A stretch of DNA of 64,000 nucleotides. Source: an uncultured Methanocorpusculum sp. (GTDB lineage Archaea > Halobacteriota > Methanomicrobia > Methanomicrobiales > Methanocorpusculaceae). Where the stretch lies: contig NZ_OY764081.1 in assembly GCF_963667985.1 (NCBI RefSeq), positions 62,001 to 126,000 on the forward strand, in the 5' to 3' direction. The notes beneath the pieces are model-generated. The model saw only the letters and a list, made by a program, of their open reading frames with translations, was not told the DNA's origin and did no database searches. A program made the translations under genes and the position numbers. Positions 35,382-44,293 of the stretch are shown piece by piece. Positions within the stretch are counted from its first letter, which is position 1, and each line of letters opens with the position of its first letter.

Positions 35382-35792
35382 TTAGTTCTTAACAACGCGG
35401 GTATTCTTGCCCATCAGCTTCCCGCACTGGACCTTTCCCATCACCAGAATATTGACGCCGCGGACCTCGGCTGAAACGACGCCCGGACGAAGCAGAACGT
35501 TTCCTTCCGAACGGATCACGCGGACTTTTGCGTTATCGCACACGGTAAGCTGCTCAGCTCCCGAGCTCAGCTCCCCTTCGATGATCGAGTCGTGACAGAT
35601 CACCGCACCACTGCAGGTCACGTTTCCGGCAACATGGGACTCGGGGCATAACAGAAGTCTGCCGGTAACGACAAGATCACGCCAAAAATAGGTACGGGGC
35701 GGGACAAGAAAGTCCCCTTCGATCTTCACCGAGCCGCGAAAATATGATCCTGCCTCTGCCGTATGCAGATTATCCTTTACTAGTACCTTCAT
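35382..35792 (-). CDS. Bactofilin/polymer-forming-like beta-helix protein
   Basis: 136 residues with repeating short beta strands and turns (GSVKIEGDFLVPP, VVTGRLLLCPESHVAGNVTCSG, SIIEGELSSGAEQLTVCD), a pattern typical of right-handed beta-helical polymer-forming proteins. There is no signal peptide or membrane segment. Five cysteines are spread through it, unusual for bactofilins. The role is unknown. It lies between the flavoprotein and the prenyltransferase on the same strand, with gaps of over 60 bases each side. Confidence 0.6.
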   Translation of the reverse strand: MKVLVKDNLHTAEAGSYFRGSVKIEGDFLVPPRTYFWRDLVVTGRLLLCPESHVAGNVTCSGAVICHDSIIEGELSSGAEQLTVCDNAKVRVIRSEGNVLLRPGVVSAEVRGVNILVMGKVQCGKLMGKNTRVVKN

Positions 35793-35860
35793 GCTACCCC
35801 AAGTATGCTTATTAATCCTTCTACCTCAGGCATATTAATATGTTCTGAATTATTGGTGCT

Positions 35861-36709
35861 TCAAAGAAAAACCGCCAGAATTTCCATCAGCAGAAACACA
35901 AAGAGAGCCGCAAACATTCCGTACTTGAGATACGTTGTGCAGTTCGACGCGGTCAGTTCCTTAGGTGTGTCAAACTTCAGCGCCCTCAGCGTAACAAGAA
36001 GGATGAACGCATCCACAACGCCGATCAGCACCAGATACACGACGCCCCAGGTCAGGAACGGAACAAAGCTGCTGAGAACGGCACACAAAACAAAGATCAC
36101 AGCAAGGCCTGCGGTTTTTCTGACCCCGATCTGCATTGGAAGGGTCCCTGCCCCGCCCAGCCGGTCCCCTTCGATGTCCTCGGCATCCTTGAGAAGTTCG
36201 CGGGCGAGCGTGCCAAAGAACGTGATGGCAAACAAGGGCAGCATCACAAGGAATGACTCCGGCCCGACCAGAAATCCGCCGAAAAGGAAGATGCTTCCCG
36301 AAAGATAGGCTACGCTCAGATTACCCAGGAACGGGATCCCCTTGAACTTTGCCGCATAGACGATCAGGATGACGACATTGATGAGAGCGATTCCAAGGCA
36401 CCAGACGTTCGTAAAACAGGCGGCGGCAAGTCCGGCGGCAAACAAAACTCCTGCCCAGACGACCGCTACTTTCGGAGATACTTTTCCCGAAGGGATCGGG
36501 CGGTCCGGCCTGTTCACTTTGTCGATCTCCAAATCGAAGTAATCGTTCAGCACGTTTCCTGCCCCGCAGATCACGAGAACAATAAAAAACAGCAGAACCG
36601 AAAACAGCGGCTGCGTGCCTCCGGCGATAAAGTAGGCGATGCCTGCCGTAACTCCCGAAACGCCTGCGTTCATAGGACGGATGATTTTTCCATAACCAGC
36701 CAGACTCAT
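35861..36709 (-). CDS. Geranylgeranylglycerol-phosphate geranylgeranyltransferase (UbiA family)
   Basis: This membrane prenyltransferase adds the second geranylgeranyl chain to make the archaeal diether lipid core. Both aspartate-rich motifs are present: [21 protein letters not shown] (near residue 55) and DAEDIEGDR (near residue 180). About eight transmembrane helices are evident. Length 282 is typical. The short spacer upstream leads to the divergent tRNA-Arg gene. Confidence 0.92.
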   Translation of the reverse strand: MSLAGYGKIIRPMNAGVSGVTAGIAYFIAGGTQPLFSVLLFFIVLVICGAGNVLNDYFDLEIDKVNRPDRPIPSGKVSPKVAVVWAGVLFAAGLAAACFTNVWCLGIALINVVILIVYAAKFKGIPFLGNLSVAYLSGSIFLFGGFLVGPESFLVMLPLFAITFFGTLARELLKDAEDIEGDRLGGAGTLPMQIGVRKTAGLAVIFVLCAVLSSFVPFLTWGVVYLVLIGVVDAFILLVTLRALKFDTPKELTASNCTTYLKYGMFAALFVFLLMEILAVFL

Positions 36710-36779
36710 GTATCTTTATGTGTGGGTGTGCCGCTTCGAAAAAGATATCCCCCTGCGCCGCAAATACATGTAGGAATCA

Positions 36780-36854
36780 GGACATGTAGCCAAGCCAGGA
36801 TATGGCATCAGCCTCCTAAGCTGAAGATCTAGGGTTCGAATCCCTACATGCCCG
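36780..36854 (+). tRNA. tRNA-Arg (CCU)
   Basis: 75 bases fold as a cloverleaf. The acceptor pairs GGACATG with CATGCCC (one A-C mismatch at pair 3-70), the D stem is GCCA/TGGC, the anticodon stem TCAGC/GCTGA encloses CTCCTAA, and the T arm TAGGG-TTCGAAT-CCCTA is complete. The anticodon CCT reads AGG. The 3' CCA is not encoded. It lies 22 bases before trm1. Confidence 0.9.
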
Positions 36855-36876
36855 TTTACATTTTTGGGGTTCAATC

Positions 36877-38016
36877 ATGGAATGCAGGGAGATTATGGAA
36901 GGGAACACTACTTTTACCGCTCCGGTCCAGGATGAAACAACACAGTTTCCCCCAGGTTCGGCGCCGGTTTTTTACAATACCAAAATGGAGTTCAACCGGG
37001 ATATGACGGTGCTCTTGACAAAGGTCGTTCAGCCGGAGGATTATCTGGACGCGATGGCGGCGACGGGAGTCCGCGGCCTTCGAATCGCCAACGAGGCAAA
37101 GATTCCGGTCACGATCAACGACAGGGACGAGCAGGCGGTCAAAATCATCAAATACAATGCAGAGAAACTCGGTGGCGATATCAGTGTGACCTGCGATGAT
37201 GCGAACCGGCTGATGTGCACGGCACGGTTCGATTCGATCGACCTCGATCCCTTCGGCACGCCGGTACCTTTTCTCGATGCCGCGTCACGGGCCGCAAAAC
37301 ATTATCTTTTTGTAACGGCGACGGATACGGCCCCCCTCTGCGGGGCTCATTTCAAGGCCGGGTGCCGCAGATATTTTGCGACGCCGAGAAACACCGAGTA
37401 TCACGCAGAAGTGGGCCTTCGGATGATGATGGGGACGATGGCCCGGGAACTCGTGAAATACGACCGCGGCATGAAACCGATCCTGAGTTTTGCGAAGTCC
37501 CACTACTTCCGCTCGCATGTCAGAGTTTTAGGAAAAGTGACGACAGCTGATGAAACGCTCGCACAGATCGGTTTTGTCATGCAGTGTCCAAAATGCCTTT
37601 ACCGGGCAGAACAGAAAGGCGGGCTCTTCCCGAAAACGCACATCTGTCCGCACTGCGGCGTAGAGACCGTACCTGTGGGCCCCTTGTGGATGGGCCCTTT
37701 GCAGGAAAAGGAGGTCCTTGCCGAAATGCAGACAGCGTTGCCCGGGCTGCAGTTTGGAACCAAACGGCAGATGGAAAAAATGCTGACGTTTCTGCTTGCA
37801 GAACCCGAGACCTGCACGTATTACGATTATCACATCGTCTCCCGGAACATGAAGGTCTCCCCGCCGAATATGGAGGAGCTGATCGAAAGCCTGAATGAAG
37901 CAGGATACTTCACGACCCGGACCCATTTCTGCGATACCGGAATAAAAACGACGGCCCCCCTGCCTCTCATCGAGGAAGAGATCCGTCTCTGGAATGCCAA
38001 AAACCTTCAGATGTAG
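36877..38016 (+). CDS. trm1: tRNA (guanine(26)-N2)-dimethyltransferase
   Basis: Trm1 dimethylates G26 of tRNAs. The SAM-binding core AMAATGVRGLRIANE (near residue 58), the catalytic DLDPFGTP (near residue 121) and the zinc finger CPKC...CPHC (about residues 236-260) are clear. The opening MECREIMEGNTTF aligns with the family, so I keep the first ATG, although an ATG six codons later has a good GGGAG before it. Its end overlaps pyrI convergently by about ten bases. Confidence 0.95.
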   Translation: MECREIMEGNTTFTAPVQDETTQFPPGSAPVFYNTKMEFNRDMTVLLTKVVQPEDYLDAMAATGVRGLRIANEAKIPVTINDRDEQAVKIIKYNAEKLGGDISVTCDDANRLMCTARFDSIDLDPFGTPVPFLDAASRAAKHYLFVTATDTAPLCGAHFKAGCRRYFATPRNTEYHAEVGLRMMMGTMARELVKYDRGMKPILSFAKSHYFRSHVRVLGKVTTADETLAQIGFVMQCPKCLYRAEQKGGLFPKTHICPHCGVETVPVGPLWMGPLQEKEVLAEMQTALPGLQFGTKRQMEKMLTFLLAEPETCTYYDYHIVSRNMKVSPPNMEELIESLNEAGYFTTRTHFCDTGIKTTAPLPLIEEEIRLWNAKNLQM

Positions 38017-38474
38017 TCGCCGATGTCCATCTCGCAGGAGATGAGTGAATCACAGTACTGACAGCGGAATCCCCGCGGGTGCACAACGAATTTGCTCTGG
38101 ACCGGCTCTTTGGTATTCGTGATGCAGTTAGGATTCGGGCATTTGATCACGCCGATGATCTGCTTGGGGACCTCGACGGGTTTTTTGACCGAGACTTTGA
38201 AGTTTCTGATGATACTGATCGTCGCATCGGGAGCGACCAAAGCAATCTTATCCACTTCGTCTTTTAAGAGTTCGCGGTTCTCGATCTTGACCATGTCTTT
38301 TCTGCCCCCGTGGGAACTTGGGACATTGGACGCGACGATGACCGTAACGTTGGTTCCGTCGCGAATTCCAAGGATGCGAAGAACGGTGAGCCCCTCACCC
38401 GGGGTTATGTGGTCGATGACCGTACCGTTTTTGATCGGCGAAATCACGATTCCGTCGGAGACTGCCCTGACCAT
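38007..38474 (-). CDS. pyrI: Aspartate carbamoyltransferase regulatory subunit
   Basis: 155 residues. The allosteric domain carries GTVIDHITPGEGLTVLRIL, and the zinc domain the cysteines CPNPNC and CQYC (about residues 111-145). PyrI binds nucleotide effectors and holds the PyrB trimers together. It overlaps the pyrB stop by one base (TGATG), so the two are translated in fixed order. Confidence 0.96.
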   Translation of the reverse strand: MVRAVSDGIVISPIKNGTVIDHITPGEGLTVLRILGIRDGTNVTVIVASNVPSSHGGRKDMVKIENRELLKDEVDKIALVAPDATISIIRNFKVSVKKPVEVPKQIIGVIKCPNPNCITNTKEPVQSKFVVHPRGFRCQYCDSLISCEMDIGDYI

Positions 38475-39385
38475 CAGTTGATCACCTCGTTCAGCATTGC
38501 CATTCTAATCGGCACTCCGTTGTGCGCCTGTTCGAAGTATTTGGCGCACGGAAGGGAATCGACCGCCGGATCGATCTCGTCCACCCGGGGGAGAGGATGG
38601 AGCACGATCATACCTGGTTTGGCGCATTCCAGGAGTTCGGGCGTGATACGGTATGTTGATGCATAGTTTGCAAAAGCGACCGGGTCGGGGAAACGTTCCC
38701 GCTGAAGCCTGGTTACATACAGTACATCGAGTTCGGGAAGGGCCTGTTCGATATGGTCGTGGGCGATAAGTTCGACGCCGATATCGAGAAGATCCTCTTT
38801 AATATATCTGGGAAAATCGAGTCCGTCGGGAGCGATCGTATGGAGCCGCACATTATTATATTTGGCAAGGGCGAAAGCAAGAGAGTGGACGGTCCGGCCA
38901 TACCGAAGATCGCCCTGGAGGCCGACGTCGATGTTTTCGATCCGCATCGACTCGCGGATGGTAAAGAGATCGAGTAATGTCTGGGAGGGATGCTGACCTG
39001 CTCCGTCCCCACCGTTGATGACGGGAACGGAAGCGACCTCGCTTGCAAGACGGGCGGCACCCTCTTTTGGGTGGCGCAGAACGATCGCATCGCAGTATCC
39101 GGAAATGACGCGGATCGTATCGGAAAGGGTCTCTCCTTTGGTGATTGAGGTGGCTTCAACCGAGCCGAGATTCAGGATCTTGCCCCCAAGACGCATCATC
39201 GCAGCGGAGAAGGACATGCGGGTCCGGGTGCTTGGTTCGAAAAAGAGGACGGCCAGGATTTTGCCTTCCAGTTCGCGGCCGGTATAATTTCCACGATCAA
39301 ATGCGGCAGCGGAACAGAGAAGTTTGTCGATTTCTTCACGTTCCATATCCCGTACAGAGAGGATATTTTTTTGTTCGTGTGTCAT
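38474..39385 (-). CDS. pyrB: Aspartate carbamoyltransferase catalytic subunit
   Basis: Catalyses carbamoyl-phosphate plus aspartate to carbamoyl-aspartate in pyrimidine synthesis. Signatures: FFEPSTRTRMSF (near residue 48, carbamoyl-phosphate loop), NGGDGAGQHPSQ (near 123) and LHPLPRVDEI (near 263). 303 residues, normal length. Upstream, GTTCA (39409) and TGAAC flank an ATATA core, which may be the TATA box or an operator. Confidence 0.97.
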   Translation of the reverse strand: MTHEQKNILSVRDMEREEIDKLLCSAAAFDRGNYTGRELEGKILAVLFFEPSTRTRMSFSAAMMRLGGKILNLGSVEATSITKGETLSDTIRVISGYCDAIVLRHPKEGAARLASEVASVPVINGGDGAGQHPSQTLLDLFTIRESMRIENIDVGLQGDLRYGRTVHSLAFALAKYNNVRLHTIAPDGLDFPRYIKEDLLDIGVELIAHDHIEQALPELDVLYVTRLQRERFPDPVAFANYASTYRITPELLECAKPGMIVLHPLPRVDEIDPAVDSLPCAKYFEQAHNGVPIRMAMLNEVIN

Positions 39386-39576
39386 GAATGGTGCCTAAGA
39401 AGTTGGATGTTCAATATATGAACTGCCCGGGATAAATAACCCACGGAAAATATAAGCAGATCCTGCCGACAAACCGTGTTCTTAAAAAAAGTTGAGAGTT
39501 AGAGTTTTTGTGATTACTACATCAGAAGAACCCTGCCGCTATCAACGCTGACTGCAGAACAGTCCATTCCAATTCA

Positions 39577-40107
39577 TCAGGCTACGCTCCCTGCTTCACC
39601 GCCATTTGGGATGACAAACTTGACGGCACTCCCCACGAATGAGACTACATTAGTTACAAACCCTCCCATATTAAAACCAGGATTGGCCCCCTGACGGGTC
39701 AGTGTAATAACATAATCGGCATTTAATAGAGGAGCATCTACAAATCCCAACCTTACCGGATTCCCAGTGACCGTAAGAGAATCTCCATCGACGGTAAATT
39801 GTAACGATTTGCCGTATGCTTCACCCAGATATCTGTCACCTCCAAGCGATGACCATGTCAAAGCCTCATCCAGAGATCCTGCATTCCCAAGAACCGCGTA
39901 AGTACCAGTAAGGTCTGCAGTTCCATCGGCATTACAGACAAGTTTCACATTATAGCTTGCTACACCGAAATTTCCAGAACCCAGCCAGGTACCTACTGGA
40001 TTACTTTGAACCGGAATGTTCACAGCCATACTTGCTTGACAGGCGCCGACACACGTACACAGTAGAAGGAGAACAAGCAGCCCCCCAAGTAATTTTCCTT
40101 TCATCAT
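39577..40107 (-). CDS. Secreted protein, paralogue 1 of a local family
   Basis: About 176 residues with a signal peptide (KGKLLGGLLVLLLLCTCVG). The mature domain shows GTWLGSGNFGVASYNVKLVC, then NADGTADLTG and a C-terminal YVITLTRQG. The same motif order is found in the next two minus-strand genes (40763 and 41757), so these arose by duplication. No known family is recognised; the beta-rich pattern suggests a lipocalin-like barrel. The start could also be 40125, but the signal peptide fits 40107 better. Confidence 0.65.
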   Translation of the reverse strand: MMKGKLLGGLLVLLLLCTCVGACQASMAVNIPVQSNPVGTWLGSGNFGVASYNVKLVCNADGTADLTGTYAVLGNAGSLDEALTWSSLGGDRYLGEAYGKSLQFTVDGDSLTVTGNPVRLGFVDAPLLNADYVITLTRQGANPGFNMGGFVTNVVSFVGSAVKFVIPNGGEAGSVA

Positions 40108-40417
40108 ACATGCTATTCTTGGCATAGCCAGAATATTATACTATTCTCTATGATAGTTTGACTGATCTGAAAAAGGCTCATTTTTGATGATGTTGATATC
40201 AATATTGTCTAGTATACCGACTAAAAATAGAAAAAGAGTTAGTTATGAGCACAAGCCATCTCCAGTGGGATCGTGTCTTTCAGGCTCAGAAAAAAAGGGC
40301 ATCGAAACAAGAGAAATAGAGAGTGTATCCCCCCCCATACAGGTTTACGGTCATGGTCATAGTCATGAGATCTCACACTTTAGACATTAATGTAACCGAG
40401 TGTATCCTACGTTACGG

Positions 40418-40618
40418 TCAGATGAGCAGTATCGTTTGGGAGACTAGGCCTGTATGCGTATGAGAGGCGGGGTCATCAGGTCCGATAAGGGCCTGCAGAA
40501 ATGAAGTGAGATACGGGGAAATACGATCATAATTCACCCCAACAGCTGCTTCAGCGGCAATACAGAGCAAACAGAGAATGATCGTCAGAACTTTTCCCAG
40601 AGATACTTTTCTCTTGAC
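40418..40618 (-). pseudogene. Relic of a small secreted protein without a start codon
   Basis: A 66-codon frame begins after a TAA with GTC AAG AGA AAA and encodes VKRKVSLGKVLTIILCLLCI, a convincing signal peptide, then EAAVGVNYDRISPYLTSFLQ and a stop at 40418. No ATG or GTG opens the frame before the signal sequence. It lies between paralogues 1 and 2 and may be a decayed neighbour. The rest of the gap (40126-40417, 40619-40762) shows no gene. Confidence 0.4.
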
Positions 40619-40762
40619 TTAAAGATGATAAAAAAATTAGGGTAAACAAACGTGAAAAAATGTTGAGCTATCTTGTGCTGAGAGAAATCGAGAGCTGATA
40701 ATCAATTCTCCCGATACCCAGTCAGATTGGAACAGCACCTTCGCATCTATTAGATTAAGGGG

Positions 40763-41348
40763 TTATGAGACCCCGCCACCAAAGAAAGTGGACATGGAAT
40801 GCTGGATCCCCGCCAGAAACTGCGTCCACCAGTCATTGTCGTTGATTCGAGTAGCCACGGTAGGCACGGTATAGGTCTGAACAGGAGCCACGGTAGGAAC
40901 CGTAGGGGTGGTCGTGACCGTAGGAGTGGTAGTTACCTGACGCGTCAACGTGATCGGAACATTTACATTAAACTGCTCACTTTGGAAATACCCCAAATCG
41001 AACAGGTTTAGGGAAGTTGTGAGAGTAGATCCATTCATAGTCAGAGTGAGGAATTTATCCCCGTCATATCCCTTATACACGTTATTTGTTATGTTCTCCC
41101 ATCTTAAATCCTGTCGATTCAAGTTTTGTGTGTAGATTAGAAATGCGGCATTTCCGGTAACTCCGGCAGTTCCATCCGCATTAAATACAACTTTCACATC
41201 ATACGAATAGAGAGGAGGTGCATTCGCAGAGGTAACCCATGTTCCAACTATCGGATCATTTGAATCTGCTGCAGCTCCACTACCTACAAAAAAAAACACA
41301 AATCAGAAGGAGAAGTAACACTCCACCAAATTTTTTTTCTTTTCTCAT
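40763..41348 (-). pseudogene. Secreted protein, paralogue 2, frameshifted within its signal peptide
   Basis: From an ATG at 41348 the sequence reads MRKEKKFGGVLLLLLICVFF and then shifts into a stop because of a nine-base T run (41289-41297 on the plus strand as A9). With eight Ts it continues VGSGAAADSNDP and runs to 40763. The mature part has GTWVTSANAPPLYSYDVKVV and NADGTAGVTG as in its paralogues, then a Thr/Pro/Val-rich linker (TTPTVTTTPTVPT). A GTG at 41299 leaves the downstream frame open. It is either a phase-variable surface gene, a young pseudogene or a homopolymer error. Confidence 0.65.
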
Positions 41349-41756
41349 ACTCTTAATTTAAGGAGGAAGTCCTATATAATACTTATCTATACAGTAATCA
41401 ACCAGAAACCATGAGGCGGATTATGTGTGTTTTCTGGATGCCGGTGCTATCAACATCCATATTCGCAGGTACACCCATATCATGGGGAGAAGATTTGTTT
41501 CATCTGTTGCTCAGGCTTATGGTGACCTAACACATTGTGGACAAACCAGACTCATAGTGACATAATCATGTCAGAATTACATGAATGCATTCATATGCTG
41601 ATATATTATGAATGTGTGGTGATGAATCCCTGCGCGTTTTGAGCCGTAAAAATCGATTTCCCACGCGAAATTACCCCCAGGTAGCAGCACAGAAACACGT
41701 TCGAAACCGAACGTGATCTCACTATGATCAGAGAAAATAGTTTGAGTGAATTTCCT
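41349..41756. other. Intergenic region
   Basis: 408 bases with no supported gene. It carries a minus-strand promoter area next to 41348 and fragments such as ATGAATGCATTCAT (near 41580) and TGATATATTATGAATGTGTGATG-like sequence. The latter resembles the stretch at 42757-42781 inside the downstream GHMP gene, a chance or gene-conversion echo. Confidence 0.4.
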
Positions 41757-42503
41757 TCAGACAGGAGATTCAATAATCGGAGTCGGGACAATGAATGGTT
41801 CGGTTAAGATCGTAACCGGGGTATTTGAAGCTCCGGACATAAACTCAGACGGGATCAGAGTGATCGTCAGCCTGTCGCCAAACAGTTCAAGGAACGCGGT
41901 ATTAGAATCATACACTGCCTGATACTCGTTTGCATCAACATACTCCCAGGTCATATTCTTTAGTTCCTGTTTCTCAACGCCGTCAAGAGAATAAATCACG
42001 CTGATAGAACCGTTGCCATCTTTCAGGAAGTCCAGCATAACCTCATTAGACACATTACCTTCGATCGTACCATTCCAGAGTCCGATAAGTGCATCCGGTG
42101 AAGTCGGTGAACGCGTCATAGTGAGCTCATAATCGATATCAACGTTGGCAACACCCATTTTTTCCGGATTTATCGTCAGTGATATTGTATCTACATTCAT
42201 AATAACAGAAATCGAACTATTTTCACTACTAAGAAGGAAGGTATTATCCTGCTCATATGCCCATTTCAGGTCTTGATCAATCTTTTTTGAGATACTTGTC
42301 AATGAAACGAGCCCTGTCAGTTCTGCAGTGCCATCTCCATTACATTCAAGCGTCAGATTATATGAAGCGATGGAGACGTTTCCTGAGGAGACCCAGGTAC
42401 CACCTAATTTGTAGGGTGCTGTATTTGTACTTGCAATACAGCCAGAAGCACTCATACAGATAATGAGAGTTATAAGAACCCTGAAAAGAAGTTTATTATT
42501 CAT
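41757..42503 (-). CDS. Secreted lipoprotein, paralogue 3 with two repeat domains
   Basis: 248 residues. The signal peptide (LLFRVLITLIICMSAS) ends in SGC, a likely lipid-attachment Cys at residue 22. Two copies of the local domain follow: GTWVSSGNVSIASYNLTLEC/NGDGTAELTG at residues 34-63, and LIGLWNGTIEG/KDGNGSISV from about 140. It ends with a Pro-rich tail. No known family. It heads a minus-strand group with paralogues 1 and 2, but gaps are too long for a tight operon. Confidence 0.65.
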   Translation of the reverse strand: MNNKLLFRVLITLIICMSASGCIASTNTAPYKLGGTWVSSGNVSIASYNLTLECNGDGTAELTGLVSLTSISKKIDQDLKWAYEQDNTFLLSSENSSISVIMNVDTISLTINPEKMGVANVDIDYELTMTRSPTSPDALIGLWNGTIEGNVSNEVMLDFLKDGNGSISVIYSLDGVEKQELKNMTWEYVDANEYQAVYDSNTAFLELFGDRLTITLIPSEFMSGASNTPVTILTEPFIVPTPIIESPV

Positions 42504-42574
42504 AGCATCTATTTGTGAAAGAGAAAAATGTTAATACTTTTCTCTATTTGTATTGTTTAGACGTTCGGCTGCAG

Positions 42575-43654
42575 TTAATTATGTGTGATCTTGATCCCGG
42601 TGTTGTCGATTTTCGTGCTGACGGAAATCTCCAGGCCGATGGAATCGAGGATCGGTTTCATCTCCAGCTCGGTTTTTTCAGTGATCACACAGATCGACGG
42701 ACCAACCGAACTCATAGCGACGAACTCGAGTCCGGCATGCCTGAGGGCATTCATGTGCTGATATATAATAAATGTGTGATGCTGGACCTCTGCACGCTTC
42801 GAACCCCTGAACTCGATCTCCCACATGATGTCTCCCATCTTGATAAGATCACCTTTTTCGATTGCCGGAATCATATCCATCATAATCATGTAGGCTTTGA
42901 GTTCCCGGTCACGGTAGTCAAGAGTCCGTGCACGGTTCATGAGAAGAGAGAACTCTTCAAGTCCGGCATTGCCGTCTTCGGCATGAATTATTGGCGTGAT
43001 GATAAAGACGTTTTTGTCTTCGGCGAACGGGTGCTGGTAGACATGGGTCAGCTGATCTCCGAGAATATTCATGCCGCCGTAAATTGAGGTCGCCGCACCG
43101 ACACCCGTCTCGAACCCGAACGCGATCATGCCCGGTTCATTGGTTTCTTCAACATAGTTGTAACCGATGAGTCTGCGAACGTTATCGTTGGTGAGCGGGC
43201 ATCCCGTTGCTTCGTTCATGGCCGCTACGACCGCCGAGGCAATTGTACAGGTGGAACCAAGACCTACGTGTTCTTTTCCGTGATCACGGGTCCGGATGCT
43301 GAAGCCTCCGGTATATCCGGTAATCGCTTTGAATGCGGCAACAAGATGTTCGATCAGAAGAATACGTGGCGAGTCTATGATTGTTTCTTCAGGAGTGCAG
43401 GACACGGTCGCATCGTTATAGATCTGTAAAGCGAATCCAAGTCCTCCTCCTCCCGGCATGCCCGGCGAGAAGCGGTTCATATCCAGAACAGATAGATGGA
43501 TACGCGATGGTACGGTGACATTGAATGATCCTTTTTGCGGAATTGGAGTTTTTACAACAGGAATATCTGTGTAAATGTGTTCTCCGGGACGAAAGGAGGT
43601 GAAATCATACTCGACAAAATCGAGATCTCCTCCTCTTATTTTCAGGATTGCCAT
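42575..43654 (-). CDS. GHMP-family protein, beta-ribofuranosylaminobenzene 5'-phosphate synthase-like
   Basis: 359 residues. The opening VTVPSRIHLSVLDMN (near residue 47) and HVGLGSTCTIASAVVAA (GHMP glycine motif, near 130) match methanopterin-pathway beta-RFAP synthases, which join p-hydroxybenzoate to PRPP. The C-terminal VAMSSVGPSICVI also fits. Compared with typical members (about 320-330) it has an N-terminal extension of about 40 residues. No other methanopterin gene is adjacent. Family is sure; exact reaction likely. Confidence 0.72.
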   Translation of the reverse strand: MAILKIRGGDLDFVEYDFTSFRPGEHIYTDIPVVKTPIPQKGSFNVTVPSRIHLSVLDMNRFSPGMPGGGGLGFALQIYNDATVSCTPEETIIDSPRILLIEHLVAAFKAITGYTGGFSIRTRDHGKEHVGLGSTCTIASAVVAAMNEATGCPLTNDNVRRLIGYNYVEETNEPGMIAFGFETGVGAATSIYGGMNILGDQLTHVYQHPFAEDKNVFIITPIIHAEDGNAGLEEFSLLMNRARTLDYRDRELKAYMIMMDMIPAIEKGDLIKMGDIMWEIEFRGSKRAEVQHHTFIIYQHMNALRHAGLEFVAMSSVGPSICVITEKTELEMKPILDSIGLEISVSTKIDNTGIKITHN

Positions 43655-43773
43655 GATGTTCTTCGTTAGATGATGCGGGAGAGATAATAATGGTTTTCAT
43701 GCACGAGATCTGCTGAATTGATGATGTTTGAAAATAACAGGTAATATAGCATCATGCAGTTTATTACATAACA

Positions 43774-44163
43774 TCAGATGGTAAGTTCGAGTGCAGGAAA
43801 TGAAAACATACCGGCAAAAACCACAAGCCACACAGACATGAGCAGGATATTGAAGAGATATAGACGAACGATAGATGCGTATTCGAATACAACGAACATT
43901 CGATCCTCGGCTACATGAGAAAAAAGTCCGGACATATTTTTTTCCAACCAGGCAGAACAGATCGATGAAAAAAGAAGTGACGAAAAAGAGCCTGCAGAAA
44001 AATTTTCCAGATTGAGAAAAATACCTCTTTCATATCTTCGTTTTACGGCCCTTTCAAGACTCCGGCAATATGATCCATCATCCAAAGCATTACAACGTCT
44101 CAAAAGCCCGCTATGTCCCTGAAGCTGCACGACCCGAAAAAAGGACAGCACGAGATCCAGCAA
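43774..44163 (-). CDS. Doubtful hypothetical protein
   Basis: A 129-codon frame starting with TTG and lacking a ribosome-binding site. It ends in one hydrophobic segment (LYLFNILLMSVWLVVFAG). No family is recognised and codon use is unlike the neighbours. The 577-base gap 43655-44231 otherwise holds no gene, so I list it with low confidence; it may simply be spacer before the recombinase gene. Confidence 0.25.
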   Translation of the reverse strand: MLDLVLSFFRVVQLQGHSGLLRRCNALDDGSYCRSLERAVKRRYERGIFLNLENFSAGSFSSLLFSSICSAWLEKNMSGLFSHVAEDRMFVVFEYASIVRLYLFNILLMSVWLVVFAGMFSFPALELTI

Positions 44164-44267
44164 ATTATGCCGAAAATGATTGAAAATAGAAAAACCATTA
44201 AATCACGTTTAATTTTAAAATAAACTCCATTTTGAGCTTATTTTTGAATGCGAAAAACACAAAATTA

Positions 44268-44293
44268 TTGCGCATAATAGGTATTATGCGCAA
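44268..44293. promoter_or_regulatory. 12-bp-arm palindrome overlapping the recombinase start
   Basis: TTGCGCATAATA and TATTATGCGCAA form a perfect inverted repeat around a GG centre. The recombinase ATG (44286) lies in the right arm. The size (26 bases) is close to that of dif-type Xer sites (about 28) and also suits an autorepressor operator. Partial symmetry continues a few bases outward. Confidence 0.7.
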
